A DNA stretch of 64,000 bases from an uncultured Paracoccaceae bacterium (GTDB lineage Bacteria > Pseudomonadota > Alphaproteobacteria > Rhodobacterales > Rhodobacteraceae), in assembly GCA_937920555.1 (NCBI GenBank), contig CAKZTM010000041.1:1-64000 (forward strand). Direction: 5' to 3'. How positions within the stretch are numbered: the first letter of the stretch is position 1; each line of letters opens with the position of its first letter. The notes beneath the pieces are model-generated. The model was not told the DNA's origin. It worked only from the letters and a program-made list of their open reading frames with translations, and ran no database searches. Positions 52,649-61,568 of the stretch are shown one piece after another. The translations under genes and the position numbers were made by a program.

Positions 52649-54106
52649 ATGACATCCCCTCTGCTTTTGGTCGAGGACACTCCATCTTTATCGTTGGTAT
52701 ACCAAAGTGTTTTGGAAAAGGTTGGGCACAAGGTCGATTGTGCATTCACTTTTGCCGAGGCCCGCGCCGCCTACACCAAGGGCAAGCACCGGACCATTCT
52801 TCTTGATCTGGTGCTGCCCGACGGGGATGGCAGCGACCTGATGGGTGAAATTCTTAAATCTGATCCAGACTGCAAGATTATTGTGATCACAGCCAATGGT
52901 TCGGTCAACAGGGCTGTCGAAGCCATGCGGGCGGGCGCTTTCGATTTTCTGGTCAAACCGTTTGATGAGAGCCGGTTTCTGTCTGCGGTTCAAAATGCCA
53001 TCAAGGCCGGTGAGCTTGGAAAGGGGCGTTCCAAGCGCAAGCTGGCGGTTGCCACGTCTGAGTTCCACGGCTTTATCGGATCCTCCCCGCCCATGCAGCG
53101 GGTTTATGAGATGGTCAGTTCTATCGGGCAATCCACGGCGACCGTTTTCATCACCGGGGAAAGTGGAACTGGCAAGGAGGTTTGTGCGCAGGCGACCCAT
53201 GATGTCTCTAACAAGTCGGACGGCCCATTTGTGCCGCTCAATTGCGGTGCAATCCCGCGCGATTTGCTGGAATCGGAAGTGTTTGGCCATCTGAAAGGGT
53301 CATTCACCGGGGCCATTGCGGATAAAAAGGGTGCGGCTGAGATGGCCAATGGCGGCACGCTGTTTCTTGACGAGATATGCGAAATGGATTTGGCGTTGCA
53401 AACCAAGCTCTTGCGGTTTTTGCAGACCTCCATGATCCAGCCTGTGGGCGCTACCATGCCCAAGCTGGTGGATGTGCGCATTGTGTGCGCCACCAACCGC
53501 GACCCCCGCGAGGAGGTTCGCGCTGGCCGGTTCCGGGAAGATTTGTTCTACCGGTTGCATGTGGTTCCCATTCATTTGCCCAAACTCATCGAGAGGGGCG
53601 AGGATGTTAACGAGATCGCCAGCCGGATTTTATTGCAGTTTTCGGCCGAAGAGAAAAAATCCTTCAAGCGTTTGAGCGAGAGCACCAAAGAGGCGTTCCG
53701 CAGATATTCTTGGCCGGGCAATGTGCGTCAATTGCTCAATGCGTTGCGCAATGTGGTGGTGTTGCATGACGGCGAGGAGGTTTTGCCGGAGATGCTGCCT
53801 GCCGAGATCACCCAAGACAGCGCGCCCACGCGCATCGAGGTGCAGCCTGCGCAGGATGGTCCGTCCGACAATTGGGGGCCTGAGCCTGCGACGACGGTTC
53901 ATCCTTTCCGAACCGAAGTGGCCCCACCGCCTGCGCAAAGCACCTTGGTTGGCAAAACGCTGGCTGAGGTGGAGCGGGAGCTGATCGAGGCCACGATCGC
54001 CCATTGTGGCGGCTCAATACCCAAAGCTGCACATATTCTGGACGTCTCTGCCTCAACCATCTACCGTAAGCGCGAGGCATGGGCGGCGCAAACACGGGCG
54101 TCCTGA
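52649..54106 (+). CDS. Sigma54-dependent response regulator (NtrC/LuxO type)
   Basis: 485 residues. Receiver (about 4-120) with Asp53 (LLDLVLPDGDG); AAA+ sigma54 activator domain with Walker A GESGTGKE, the sigma54-contact loop HLKGSFTGA (Ser in place of the Ala of GAFTGA), Walker B GGTLFLDEI and R-fingers RFREDLFYRL; C-terminal Fis-type helix-turn-helix ELIEATIAHCGGSIPKAAHILDVSASTIYRKREAW. It would activate sigma54 promoters when phosphorylated. Its targets cannot be seen from the window. Confidence 0.92.
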   Translation: MTSPLLLVEDTPSLSLVYQSVLEKVGHKVDCAFTFAEARAAYTKGKHRTILLDLVLPDGDGSDLMGEILKSDPDCKIIVITANGSVNRAVEAMRAGAFDFLVKPFDESRFLSAVQNAIKAGELGKGRSKRKLAVATSEFHGFIGSSPPMQRVYEMVSSIGQSTATVFITGESGTGKEVCAQATHDVSNKSDGPFVPLNCGAIPRDLLESEVFGHLKGSFTGAIADKKGAAEMANGGTLFLDEICEMDLALQTKLLRFLQTSMIQPVGATMPKLVDVRIVCATNRDPREEVRAGRFREDLFYRLHVVPIHLPKLIERGEDVNEIASRILLQFSAEEKKSFKRLSESTKEAFRRYSWPGNVRQLLNALRNVVVLHDGEEVLPEMLPAEITQDSAPTRIEVQPAQDGPSDNWGPEPATTVHPFRTEVAPPPAQSTLVGKTLAEVERELIEATIAHCGGSIPKAAHILDVSASTIYRKREAWAAQTRAS

Positions 54107-54141
54107 CTGGCCTCGACTGTGCGGCCATCAAGGGTATTTCG

Positions 54142-54564
54142 ATGTCACATTCTCAAGATCTTTACAGCGCCGCGAAGGCGGTTCGCGATCATGCGCATGC
54201 GCCCTACTCCAAGTTTCACGTGGGTGCGGCGATCCGCGATGCATCCGGTCGCATTCATGTGGGGTGCAATGTGGAGAATGTGGCCTATCCAGAGGGCACC
54301 TGTGCTGAAGCCGGTGCCATTGCGGCCATGTGTGCCAGCGGCGGGTCGCGCGAGATAGCCGAAGTTGTGGTGGTGGCCGACAGCGTGCCGCCGGTGACAC
54401 CGTGTGGGGGGTGTCGTCAAAAACTGGCGGAGTTTGGCAATGGTGAGGTTACGGTCAGTTTGGCTGATTTGGACGGCGTTAAGGTCACCATGAGTATGGC
54501 CGAGCTTTTGCCCGGCGCTTTTTCGACCCAGCACATGGCGTTAGACGGGGGCGGCAATGGATGA
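54142..54564 (+). CDS. cdd: Cytidine deaminase
   Basis: 140 residues, homotetrameric-type. Start at MSHSQDLY, after AAGGG; the ORF-track start is upstream. Zinc motif CNVENVAYPEGTCAEAGAI with Glu as the catalytic acid, and PCGGCRQKLAEF as second Cys pair. Deaminates cytidine and deoxycytidine. First gene of the nucleoside operon; overlaps deoC by eight bases. Confidence 0.93.
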   Translation: MSHSQDLYSAAKAVRDHAHAPYSKFHVGAAIRDASGRIHVGCNVENVAYPEGTCAEAGAIAAMCASGGSREIAEVVVVADSVPPVTPCGGCRQKLAEFGNGEVTVSLADLDGVKVTMSMAELLPGAFSTQHMALDGGGNG

Positions 54565-55318
54565 TTTGAAGCAAGATGCGGCGCGGGCATTGGCCTGTCT
54601 GGATTTGACCGATTTGTCAGATGGCTGCACGGCGCAGGATGTCAGTGAGCTTTGCGCGCGCGCTCAAACCCGGTTCGGGCCTGTGGCGGCGGTGTGCATT
54701 TGGCCGCAATTTGTAGCTCAGGCGGTTCGTGCGTTGAGTGCGACCCCGATCAAAGTCGCCACGGTGGTGAATTTCCCGCAAGGGGATCATCCGGCCGGCG
54801 AGGTGATCGCTTTGACCCAAAAGGCTTGCGAGGACGGAGCTGACGAGGTTGATATGGTAATCCCGTGGAAAGCGTTGTTGGAGGGGCACCCGGAGAATGT
54901 CTCAGCCCGTGTGGCGCGTGTGAAGCGTGCGGCGGATCGCTCCAAGGTGAAAGCGATCTTGGAGACCGGCATGTTGATGACGCCAGAGTTGATCGCACAA
55001 GCCACGCACGGGGCCATTGATGGCGGTGCGGATTTTGTCAAAACATCCACTGGAAAGGTGCCCATCAATGCAACGCCCGGTGCAGCGCGGGTCATTTTGG
55101 AAACCATCAAGGAGATGGGCGAGGATGTGGGTTTCAAGGCCGCAGGCGGGGTGAAAACCACCGAGGATGCAGCCGAATATCTGGCCATTGCCGATGAGAT
55201 CATGGGGCCCGGCTGGGCGGTTCCGTCTCATTTCCGTTTTGGGGCGTCCAGTGTGTTGGACGCTCTTTTGGCCACGTTGGGCGGTCAGGCGGCACCTGAA
55301 ACCGGCAAGGGGTATTGA
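54557..55318 (+). CDS. deoC: Deoxyribose-phosphate aldolase
   Basis: 253 residues. VDMVIPWKALLEGHPE contains the family lysine region, and DFVKTSTGKV the Schiff-base lysine. Splits 2-deoxyribose-5-phosphate to acetaldehyde and glyceraldehyde-3-phosphate. Stop overlaps the deoA start (TGATG). Confidence 0.94.
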   Translation: MDDLKQDAARALACLDLTDLSDGCTAQDVSELCARAQTRFGPVAAVCIWPQFVAQAVRALSATPIKVATVVNFPQGDHPAGEVIALTQKACEDGADEVDMVIPWKALLEGHPENVSARVARVKRAADRSKVKAILETGMLMTPELIAQATHGAIDGGADFVKTSTGKVPINATPGAARVILETIKEMGEDVGFKAAGGVKTTEDAAEYLAIADEIMGPGWAVPSHFRFGASSVLDALLATLGGQAAPETGKGY

Positions 55319-56625
55319 TGCTCGCGCAGGAAATCATTGCGAAAAAACGCGATGGTGTAGCACTTGCGGCGGGTGAGATCTCGCAATTTGTGCGCGGCTT
55401 GACCGATCATAGTATCGGGGACGCGCAGGCCGGGGCTTTTGCCATGGCGGTATTGCTCAAGGGCATGGATGCAGCCGAGCGGGTGGCCCTGACACAGGCC
55501 ATGCGCGATTCAGGCTCGGTTCTGGATTGGGATCTACCGGGACCGGTGGTCGACAAACACTCCACCGGTGGGGTTGGTGACAATGTATCGCTGATCTTGG
55601 CCCCTGCCTTGGCGGTATGCGGGGCTTATGTGCCGATGATCTCGGGGCGCGGTTTGGGGCATACGGGGGGCACACTTGATAAGTTTGATGCCATTCCCGG
55701 ATATCAGACCCAGCCCGATCAAGAGACATTGACGCGCGTGACCCGCGATGTGGGCTGTGCGATCATCGGCCAGACCAGCGATATCGCCCCTGCGGACAAG
55801 CGGCTTTATGCGATCCGCGATGTGACCGGTACGGTTGAGAGTATTGATCTGATTTGTGCCTCGATCCTGTCGAAGAAACTGGCGGCGGGGCTTGGGGCTT
55901 TGGTGTTGGATGTGAAGGTCGGGTCTGGGGCGTTTATGTCATCGATGGATGACGCGCGCGCGCTGGCGGCCACTTTGGTGGAGGTGGCCAATGGGGCGGG
56001 CTGCAACACCAGCGCTTTGATCACGGATATGAACGAGCCTTTGGCAACGGCGGCGGGCAATGCGCTTGAGGTCGCAAATGCGGTACGGCTGTTGCGCGGC
56101 GATGAGATCGATACCCGGCTTTGGGATGTCACGGTCGCCCTTGGCGGGGAGTTATTGGCCTCGTCCGGGCTGGCCGGGGATGCCGCGAGCGGTGCGGCCA
56201 AGATCGCGGATGCGCTGCAATCGGGTCAGGCTGCGGAGCGGTTCGGGCAGATGGTGGCCGCTCTGGGCGGGCCATCTGACTTTATGGAGACGTTTGAGAC
56301 CCATCTGGATCACGCGCCCATCATTGAGGAGGTTTTGCCGCAAAGCGAGGGTTTCGTGAGCGCCATCAACACCCGCGAGCTGGGTATGGCCGTGGTCGAG
56401 CTTGGCGGCGGCAGGCGTGATCCGTCTGACAAGATTGACTACGCGGTTGGGTTGGATTGGACCGCCGGATTGGGGCTTATGGCGGATGCTGAAACGCCGC
56501 TTTGCCGGATACATGCGCGGACCCAGGCACAGGCTGATGCGGCGCAAGCCCGCATCAGGGGTGCCTATAGTCTGAGCGAAACGCCTGCGGCAGAGTACCC
56601 GTTGGTCGTGGAGCGGTTGGTCTGA
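55318..56625 (+). CDS. deoA: Thymidine phosphorylase
   Basis: 435 residues from the ATG of TGATG. Features: [13 protein letters not shown] (phosphate-binding glycine loop near 80), [16 protein letters not shown] and [10 protein letters not shown]. Phosphorolysis of thymidine or deoxyuridine. Overlaps deoB start by one base. Confidence 0.94.
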   Translation: MLAQEIIAKKRDGVALAAGEISQFVRGLTDHSIGDAQAGAFAMAVLLKGMDAAERVALTQAMRDSGSVLDWDLPGPVVDKHSTGGVGDNVSLILAPALAVCGAYVPMISGRGLGHTGGTLDKFDAIPGYQTQPDQETLTRVTRDVGCAIIGQTSDIAPADKRLYAIRDVTGTVESIDLICASILSKKLAAGLGALVLDVKVGSGAFMSSMDDARALAATLVEVANGAGCNTSALITDMNEPLATAAGNALEVANAVRLLRGDEIDTRLWDVTVALGGELLASSGLAGDAASGAAKIADALQSGQAAERFGQMVAALGGPSDFMETFETHLDHAPIIEEVLPQSEGFVSAINTRELGMAVVELGGGRRDPSDKIDYAVGLDWTAGLGLMADAETPLCRIHARTQAQADAAQARIRGAYSLSETPAAEYPLVVERLV

Positions 56626-57824
56626 TGGCGCGGGCAATCCTGATCGTTTTGGACTCTGTTGGATGCGGCGGCGCACCGGATGCGGCAGATTTCGGCGATG
56701 AGGGCTCCAACACATTGGGCCACATCATTGAGGCCTGCGCACAGGGGCGCGCCGAAGAGGGCAGAACAGGGCCTCTTCATATCCCGCACATGGACGCGTT
56801 GGGATTGGGGGCGGCTGTGCGCCTGTCCACGGGCATTCAAACCCCCGGGCTGGACGCGGTACCATCCGGGCTTTGGGGGGCGGCCACGGAAGTATCCATT
56901 GGCAAGGACACACCGTCAGGTCATTGGGAGCTTTCAGGCGTGCCTGTGCCGTTTGAGTGGCATTATTTTCCCGACACTGAGCCTGCATTTCCCGAAGATT
57001 TGGTCGCGAAATTTGTAGCGCAGGCCGGCATTCCGGGCATTTTGGGCAACATGCATTCTTCGGGCGTGCCGATCATGGAGGCGTTTGCAGCAGAGCATCT
57101 AAAGACCGGCAAGCCGATCTGTTATACCTCTGTTGATAGTGTATTTCAGATTGCAGCCCATGAAGAGGTGTTCGGTCTGGACCGGCTTTATGAGATTTGC
57201 AAAATCGGCGCTGAGATCATGCATCCCATGCGGGTGGGCCGTGTGATCGCGCGGCCTTTTGTGGGAAGTGAGGCGGATGGTTTTTCGCGGACTTCCAATC
57301 GCAAGGATTTTGCGATTACGCCCCCTGACGGCACGTTATGCAACCGGGTGGAGGCCGCTGGTGGGCGTACCTTCGGGGTTGGCAAAATCGGTGATATCTT
57401 CGCCTATTCCGGCATCTGTGAAAGCCACAAGGGTGCCTCCGATAGCGACCACATCGATTTGACCCTCACGATGATGGACACTGCCCGCGCAGGCGATTTG
57501 ATTTTCACAAATCTGGTTGATTTTGACACGCTCTACGGCCATCCCCGCGACGTATCCGGGTATGCCCGCAATCTAGAGGCGTTTGATCTGAGATTGCCTG
57601 AGCTGTTGGCCAAGATGCGGAGTGACGATCTGATGCTGATCACCGCAGATCACGGCAACGATCCCACATGGCGCGGCACGGACCACACCCGCGAGCGGGT
57701 GCCTGTGATCGGTGCGGGGCTTGGCGCACGCGAGATCGGGATTTGCGGTTTTGCGGATGTGGGTGAAACTCTTGCGGCCCATCTGAAGCTGCCGCCGGGC
57801 CAACACGGGACATCTTTTTTATGA
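56625..57824 (+). CDS. deoB: Phosphopentomutase
   Basis: 399 residues, alkaline-phosphatase superfamily. [20 protein letters not shown] carries the N-terminal Mn-binding Asp and catalytic residues; [10 protein letters not shown] and [19 protein letters not shown] carry further metal ligands. Interconverts ribose/deoxyribose 1- and 5-phosphates. Overlaps add by four bases (ATGA). Confidence 0.95.
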   Translation: MARAILIVLDSVGCGGAPDAADFGDEGSNTLGHIIEACAQGRAEEGRTGPLHIPHMDALGLGAAVRLSTGIQTPGLDAVPSGLWGAATEVSIGKDTPSGHWELSGVPVPFEWHYFPDTEPAFPEDLVAKFVAQAGIPGILGNMHSSGVPIMEAFAAEHLKTGKPICYTSVDSVFQIAAHEEVFGLDRLYEICKIGAEIMHPMRVGRVIARPFVGSEADGFSRTSNRKDFAITPPDGTLCNRVEAAGGRTFGVGKIGDIFAYSGICESHKGASDSDHIDLTLTMMDTARAGDLIFTNLVDFDTLYGHPRDVSGYARNLEAFDLRLPELLAKMRSDDLMLITADHGNDPTWRGTDHTRERVPVIGAGLGAREIGICGFADVGETLAAHLKLPPGQHGTSFL

Positions 57825-58801
57825 CCGATTTTCGCGCCATGCCCAAAGTTGAGCTGCATCTTCATCTTGAGGGGGCGGCCCCGCCGGAGTTCATCCGAAC
57901 CTTGGCCGCCGAACAGGGTGTGGACCTGTCGGGGGTTTTCGATGAGGCGGGGGCTTACAAATGGTCCAATTTCGTGGAGTTTCTGGGCGTCTATGAAGCG
58001 GCTTGCGAAGTGTTGCGCGGCCCCGAAGAGTTCAAGCGGTTGATGAAGGCGGTTTTGGCCGCGCAGGCCGCGCATGGAGTGCTTTACACGGAGCATTTTT
58101 TAGCCTCGGACCTTTGCGGCGACGGGAGTGCGGTTGCTTGGGGCGAATATCTTGCGGCCATGGACGAAGGCGCTCAGGAGGCGCTGGCGGAGCATGGTAT
58201 CGAGGTGCGGTTCATTCCCACCTGCATTCGTCATTTCGGGGCTGACAAGGCGGAGCATGCGGCAAGGTTGGCAGCGCAAACCGCCGGTGGACGGGTCACG
58301 GGCTTTGGCATGGGTGGAAATGAGAGCCATTTGATGCCCGCCGATTTTGCCCGCGCTTTTGAGATTGCGGGGGACGCCGGTTTGGGGCTGACCTGTCACG
58401 CGGGCGAGATTGAGGGGCCACAGATGGTCAACGCCACTTTAGATGCGCTCAATGTCACCCGCATTGGCCACGGTGTGCGGTCTATTGAGGACCCTGCGAC
58501 TGTGGCCCGTTTGGTGCGCGAGGGCATTGTGTTGGAGGTCAATCCCGGCTCCAACATCTCGCTGTCGGTTTTTCCCGATTGGGCGTCCCATCCGCTGACC
58601 AAGCTCAAAGATGCGGGCGTTAAGGTGACAATCTCTACCGATGATCCGCCCTATTTCCACACGGACATGACCCGCGAATATGACATGGCGGAACGTCATC
58701 TGGGGTGGGACGCGGCCGCCTTGCGCGCACAAAACGCTGTTGCGATGGACGCCGCCTATTGCGATGAAGAGACCAGAACCCGCATCAAAGACAGGCTTTG
58801 A
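57821..58801 (+). CDS. add: Adenosine deaminase
   Basis: 326 residues. HLHLEGA and CHAGE metal/catalytic motifs, STDDPPYF near the C-terminus, and [10 protein letters not shown] in between. Deaminates adenosine or deoxyadenosine in the cytosol. Adenosine-type family; the related adenine deaminase cannot be fully excluded. Eight bases before upp. Confidence 0.9.
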   Translation: MTDFRAMPKVELHLHLEGAAPPEFIRTLAAEQGVDLSGVFDEAGAYKWSNFVEFLGVYEAACEVLRGPEEFKRLMKAVLAAQAAHGVLYTEHFLASDLCGDGSAVAWGEYLAAMDEGAQEALAEHGIEVRFIPTCIRHFGADKAEHAARLAAQTAGGRVTGFGMGGNESHLMPADFARAFEIAGDAGLGLTCHAGEIEGPQMVNATLDALNVTRIGHGVRSIEDPATVARLVREGIVLEVNPGSNISLSVFPDWASHPLTKLKDAGVKVTISTDDPPYFHTDMTREYDMAERHLGWDAAALRAQNAVAMDAAYCDEETRTRIKDRL

Positions 58802-58809
58802 GGATCACC

Positions 58810-59439
58810 ATGGACCACGTCATTCACGTCACCCACCCTCTTGTTCAGCACAAGCTCACGATTATGCGCGACAAGGGCACCTCGACGGCTGTGTTTCGGC
58901 AGCTTTTGCGGGAAATTTCGCTATTATTGGGCTATGAGGTGACCCGCGATCTGCCGGTGACCACCAAAACAATCGAGACGCCTTTGACCGACATGGAGGC
59001 CCCAACGCTCAAGGGCAAAAAGCTGGCGCTGATATCGATCCTGCGGGCCGGCAACGGGCTTTTGGACGGCGTTTTGGAGTTAATCCCTTCGGCGCGTGTG
59101 GGATTTGTGGGGTTATACCGCGATCATGACACGCTTCAGCCGGTGCAATATTACTTCAAAGTGCCCAAAGATTTGCCGCAGAGGCGGGTGATTGCGGTTG
59201 ATCCCATGCTGGCCACCGGCAATTCATCTGTCAAAGCCATCGATTTGTTAAAGGATGCCGGTGCCAAAGATATTAAATTTTTATGTCTTTTGGCTGCCCC
59301 GGAGGGGATTGCACGCATGAAGGAGGCCCATCCCGATGTGCAGATCATTACGGCGGCCATAGACGAAAAACTCAACGATATCGGGTACATAATCCCCGGT
59401 CTGGGCGATGCGGGAGACCGCATGTTTGGCACAAAATAG
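58810..59439 (+). CDS. upp: Uracil phosphoribosyltransferase
   Basis: 209 residues from the ATG after GAGGATCACC. PRPP-binding motif [19 protein letters not shown] and the N-terminal [30 protein letters not shown]. Makes UMP from uracil and PRPP. Last gene of the cdd-deoC-deoA-deoB-add-upp operon. Confidence 0.95.
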   Translation: MDHVIHVTHPLVQHKLTIMRDKGTSTAVFRQLLREISLLLGYEVTRDLPVTTKTIETPLTDMEAPTLKGKKLALISILRAGNGLLDGVLELIPSARVGFVGLYRDHDTLQPVQYYFKVPKDLPQRRVIAVDPMLATGNSSVKAIDLLKDAGAKDIKFLCLLAAPEGIARMKEAHPDVQIITAAIDEKLNDIGYIIPGLGDAGDRMFGTK

Positions 59440-59586
59440 GGCGATCGGTGGTCCCGGTTCCACCCAAATTCTACTAAATTTGGCTGGAATTTATTAAACG
59501 GGCATAAACACATAGCTGCGATACAGGGCTGGTATTGTTTTTGTGTAAGCATCCCGGGTGGGGTGTTCGTGTTTAGGAGTTGAGTA

Positions 59587-59811
59587 ATGCGAAAGTACAT
59601 TGTGTTGGCAGTTTTGGCAGCCACGGTTGCGGGATGTAGTGATATTCCAATTGATGGTTTGAGCCGTTCTGGCTGGAACGATCCGATTTCAATGCCCCCT
59701 GCCGGTTACACGAAAGACACTTGGGTTGATGCACGAGGTTGTGTATTTTTCGCAACTCAAGCTGGTTGGGTGCCGCATGTTGGCGGCAATCTAAAGCAGG
59801 TCTGCCGCTAG
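59587..59811 (+). CDS. Small lipoprotein with VDxxGC...W.P...C module, first of three
   Basis: 74 residues. Lipobox TVAGC (Cys near 17). Contains TWVDARGCVFFATQAGWVPHVGGNLKQVCR, the same spacing of WVD..GC, GWVP and terminal C as in the two next lipoproteins. No SPOR domain. Preceded by TAGGAG. Its TAG stop is part of a TAGAGCG element. Likely outer-membrane anchored; function unknown. Confidence 0.7.
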   Translation: MRKYIVLAVLAATVAGCSDIPIDGLSRSGWNDPISMPPAGYTKDTWVDARGCVFFATQAGWVPHVGGNLKQVCR

Positions 59812-60144
59812 AGCGTCTGCCATTTATTCTAAATCACTTAGGTTGAGACCTACCGCGACGATATCCGGTAGCTAAGCCGGGCGTTGGACCCAGAAAAGCA
59901 ATGCGTTTTTGGGCCCACGCTTTCAATCCAAGATGCGGCCCATCGCGGCGGTTCGTCCCGTGGGCGGCCAAGTCTGGGCTTTGGATGGCGATCTTTTTGA
60001 ACATTTGCGATCCGGTCAAAGCCGGGTCGCCAGAACCTCACAATATTCGTCCTTTTGGATGAATTTACACCGAATTCATATGTACTCTGCCGTCCATCAT
60101 GACTTATGCTTTGCATAACTTTTGGGTTCTGCGGGATAAATACG
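59812..60144. other. Gap without convincing gene
   Basis: 333 bases. Starts with TAGAGCGTCTGCC...AATCACTTAGG, possibly a degenerate fragment of the 107-bp repeat in reverse. Inverted repeats CTACC...GGTAG and CCCAGAAAA...TTTTTGGG are present further on. The short ORFs listed on both strands (59834-60287) show no recognisable features. I see no promoter I can support. Confidence 0.4.
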
Positions 60145-60756
60145 GTGGCCACAAAACACATTTTACCAGTCATTCTGTCGCTTGCCGTTGTTGGATGCAG
60201 CGACGGCGAGGACAAAGTGACTTTCTTCTCGCTCCTGCCGCCGTCTTCGCGCGATATCGTGCAACCTGCAAATCTGCCGCCGGACAATTTCGACGGCGAG
60301 TTCTGGGTGGACCGAAACGGGTGCAGCTACATCAAAACCGGTAACGGCCAATGGGTTCCGCGCATGAACCTTGACCGGACCCGCATGTGCGACCCGTCGC
60401 TGGTGCCATCGGCCATTCAAATGGCTGAAAGTCTGGCGGGCCTTGCCCCAGAAGCAGCCGCTTCCGTTGGCGGTGACGCCGAGATCGCGGAGGTCAGTGA
60501 AGTGCGCCCCTCCCAAACCATACCGCCCACTTACGTTCAGGTCGGAAGTTACAGTGACACCGGTGTCGGGCTTGGCGTCCGTGAGAAGTTCGCCAGCATG
60601 GGCTTTCCGGTAGTGGGTCAGGATCAGGCCCCGCCTGAGGGTCGTGCGATCACGGTTGTTTTAGGCCCCTATTCAGATTCGGGTTTCCTTGAGGACGCCT
60701 TGGAAACCGCCAAATCACTGGGTCACAATGATGCTTATGTTTTCCAGAACCAATAA
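60145..60756 (+). CDS. SPOR-domain lipoprotein with VDxxGC module, second of three
   Basis: 203 residues. GTG start after GCGGGAT (ORF track begins 13 codons earlier at an ATG); lipobox AVVGC (Cys near 17). Module: FWVDRNGCSYIKTGNGQWVPRMNLDRTRMCDPS (about 53-85). A linker follows, and residues about 130-203 have a SPOR-like repeat pattern (TYVQVGSYSDTGVGLGVREKFASMGF...ITVVLGPYSDSGFLEDALETAKSLG). SPOR domains bind denuded peptidoglycan at division sites. Confidence 0.75.
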   Translation: MATKHILPVILSLAVVGCSDGEDKVTFFSLLPPSSRDIVQPANLPPDNFDGEFWVDRNGCSYIKTGNGQWVPRMNLDRTRMCDPSLVPSAIQMAESLAGLAPEAAASVGGDAEIAEVSEVRPSQTIPPTYVQVGSYSDTGVGLGVREKFASMGFPVVGQDQAPPEGRAITVVLGPYSDSGFLEDALETAKSLGHNDAYVFQNQ

Positions 60757-60869
60757 TGCGGCGCATAACACACACAAAACACAGCGTATAATTGAGTAGG
60801 CCAGTTGTTTTATCTTTTCCGTTAGCCGCGGTCTTGGTAGACTAGTGGAAAATTACGAGGGTAGTAGCA

Positions 60870-61550
60870 ATGATTTTCACTCTGAACCGCATGACTTTAG
60901 CTTGTGTCGCCGGTCTGGGACTATCTGCGTGTGACGCGCCCACGTTGGTCTCATTGCAGCCCATCGGTGCGCCGCTCCCCTCAAATTCTCAGCAGACCTT
61001 CGTGGATGCAGATGGCTGTAGCTGGTGGATCGTTGGCAATGGCGACGACTTACGTTGGGCTCCGATGACCAATTCAGTTGGCGAGCATGTGTGCGACGGT
61101 GGTGCCACGCGGTTTGATCCCCCAGTTGCCGGTGCGCTTCCGGTGGCCGGTGAGCTTCCCGCCACTGCGCCTGACACATTGGCCAGCGAACTTGACGCGG
61201 CCATTGAGGAGACAAGCGAAGCGACCGCGGTTCCGATCACGGCCGCACCGGAGGCAGAGCCGCAAGCAGAAACTGCGCCAGAGCCGGCGCCTGCGCCATC
61301 CGAGCCCGTTGCAGGCGACAGATCGTATTTTGTGCAGGTTGCGACCTTCGCCCGCGAGGCCAATGCGTCGGCCAGTGAAGCGCTCTTTGGCAGTCTTGGA
61401 TACACGATTGATTCAGGCGCAGATGTGCGCGACAACGACAATCTTTACAGATTGATCCTTGGACCTTTCCCGAACCGCGAAGAGGCGCAAAAGGCGGTTG
61501 AGCGGGCTTTCAACGAAGGCTTTGACGACGCTTTCCCATTCCGCAAATAG
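60870..61550 (+). CDS. SPOR-domain lipoprotein with VDxxGC module, third of three
   Basis: 226 residues. Lipobox LGLSAC (Cys near 21). Module: TFVDADGCSWWIVGNGDDLRWAPMTNSVGEHVCDG (about 48-82). Pro/Ala/Glu-rich linker (about 90-150), then a C-terminal SPOR-like domain (SYFVQVATFAREANASASEALFGSLGYTIDSG...YRLILGPFPNREEAQKAVERA). It follows the second gene by 113 bp on the same strand. Likely the same envelope complex as its neighbours. Confidence 0.78.
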   Translation: MIFTLNRMTLACVAGLGLSACDAPTLVSLQPIGAPLPSNSQQTFVDADGCSWWIVGNGDDLRWAPMTNSVGEHVCDGGATRFDPPVAGALPVAGELPATAPDTLASELDAAIEETSEATAVPITAAPEAEPQAETAPEPAPAPSEPVAGDRSYFVQVATFAREANASASEALFGSLGYTIDSGADVRDNDNLYRLILGPFPNREEAQKAVERAFNEGFDDAFPFRK

Positions 61551-61568
61551 GGTCGCGGTGGTCAGGTT

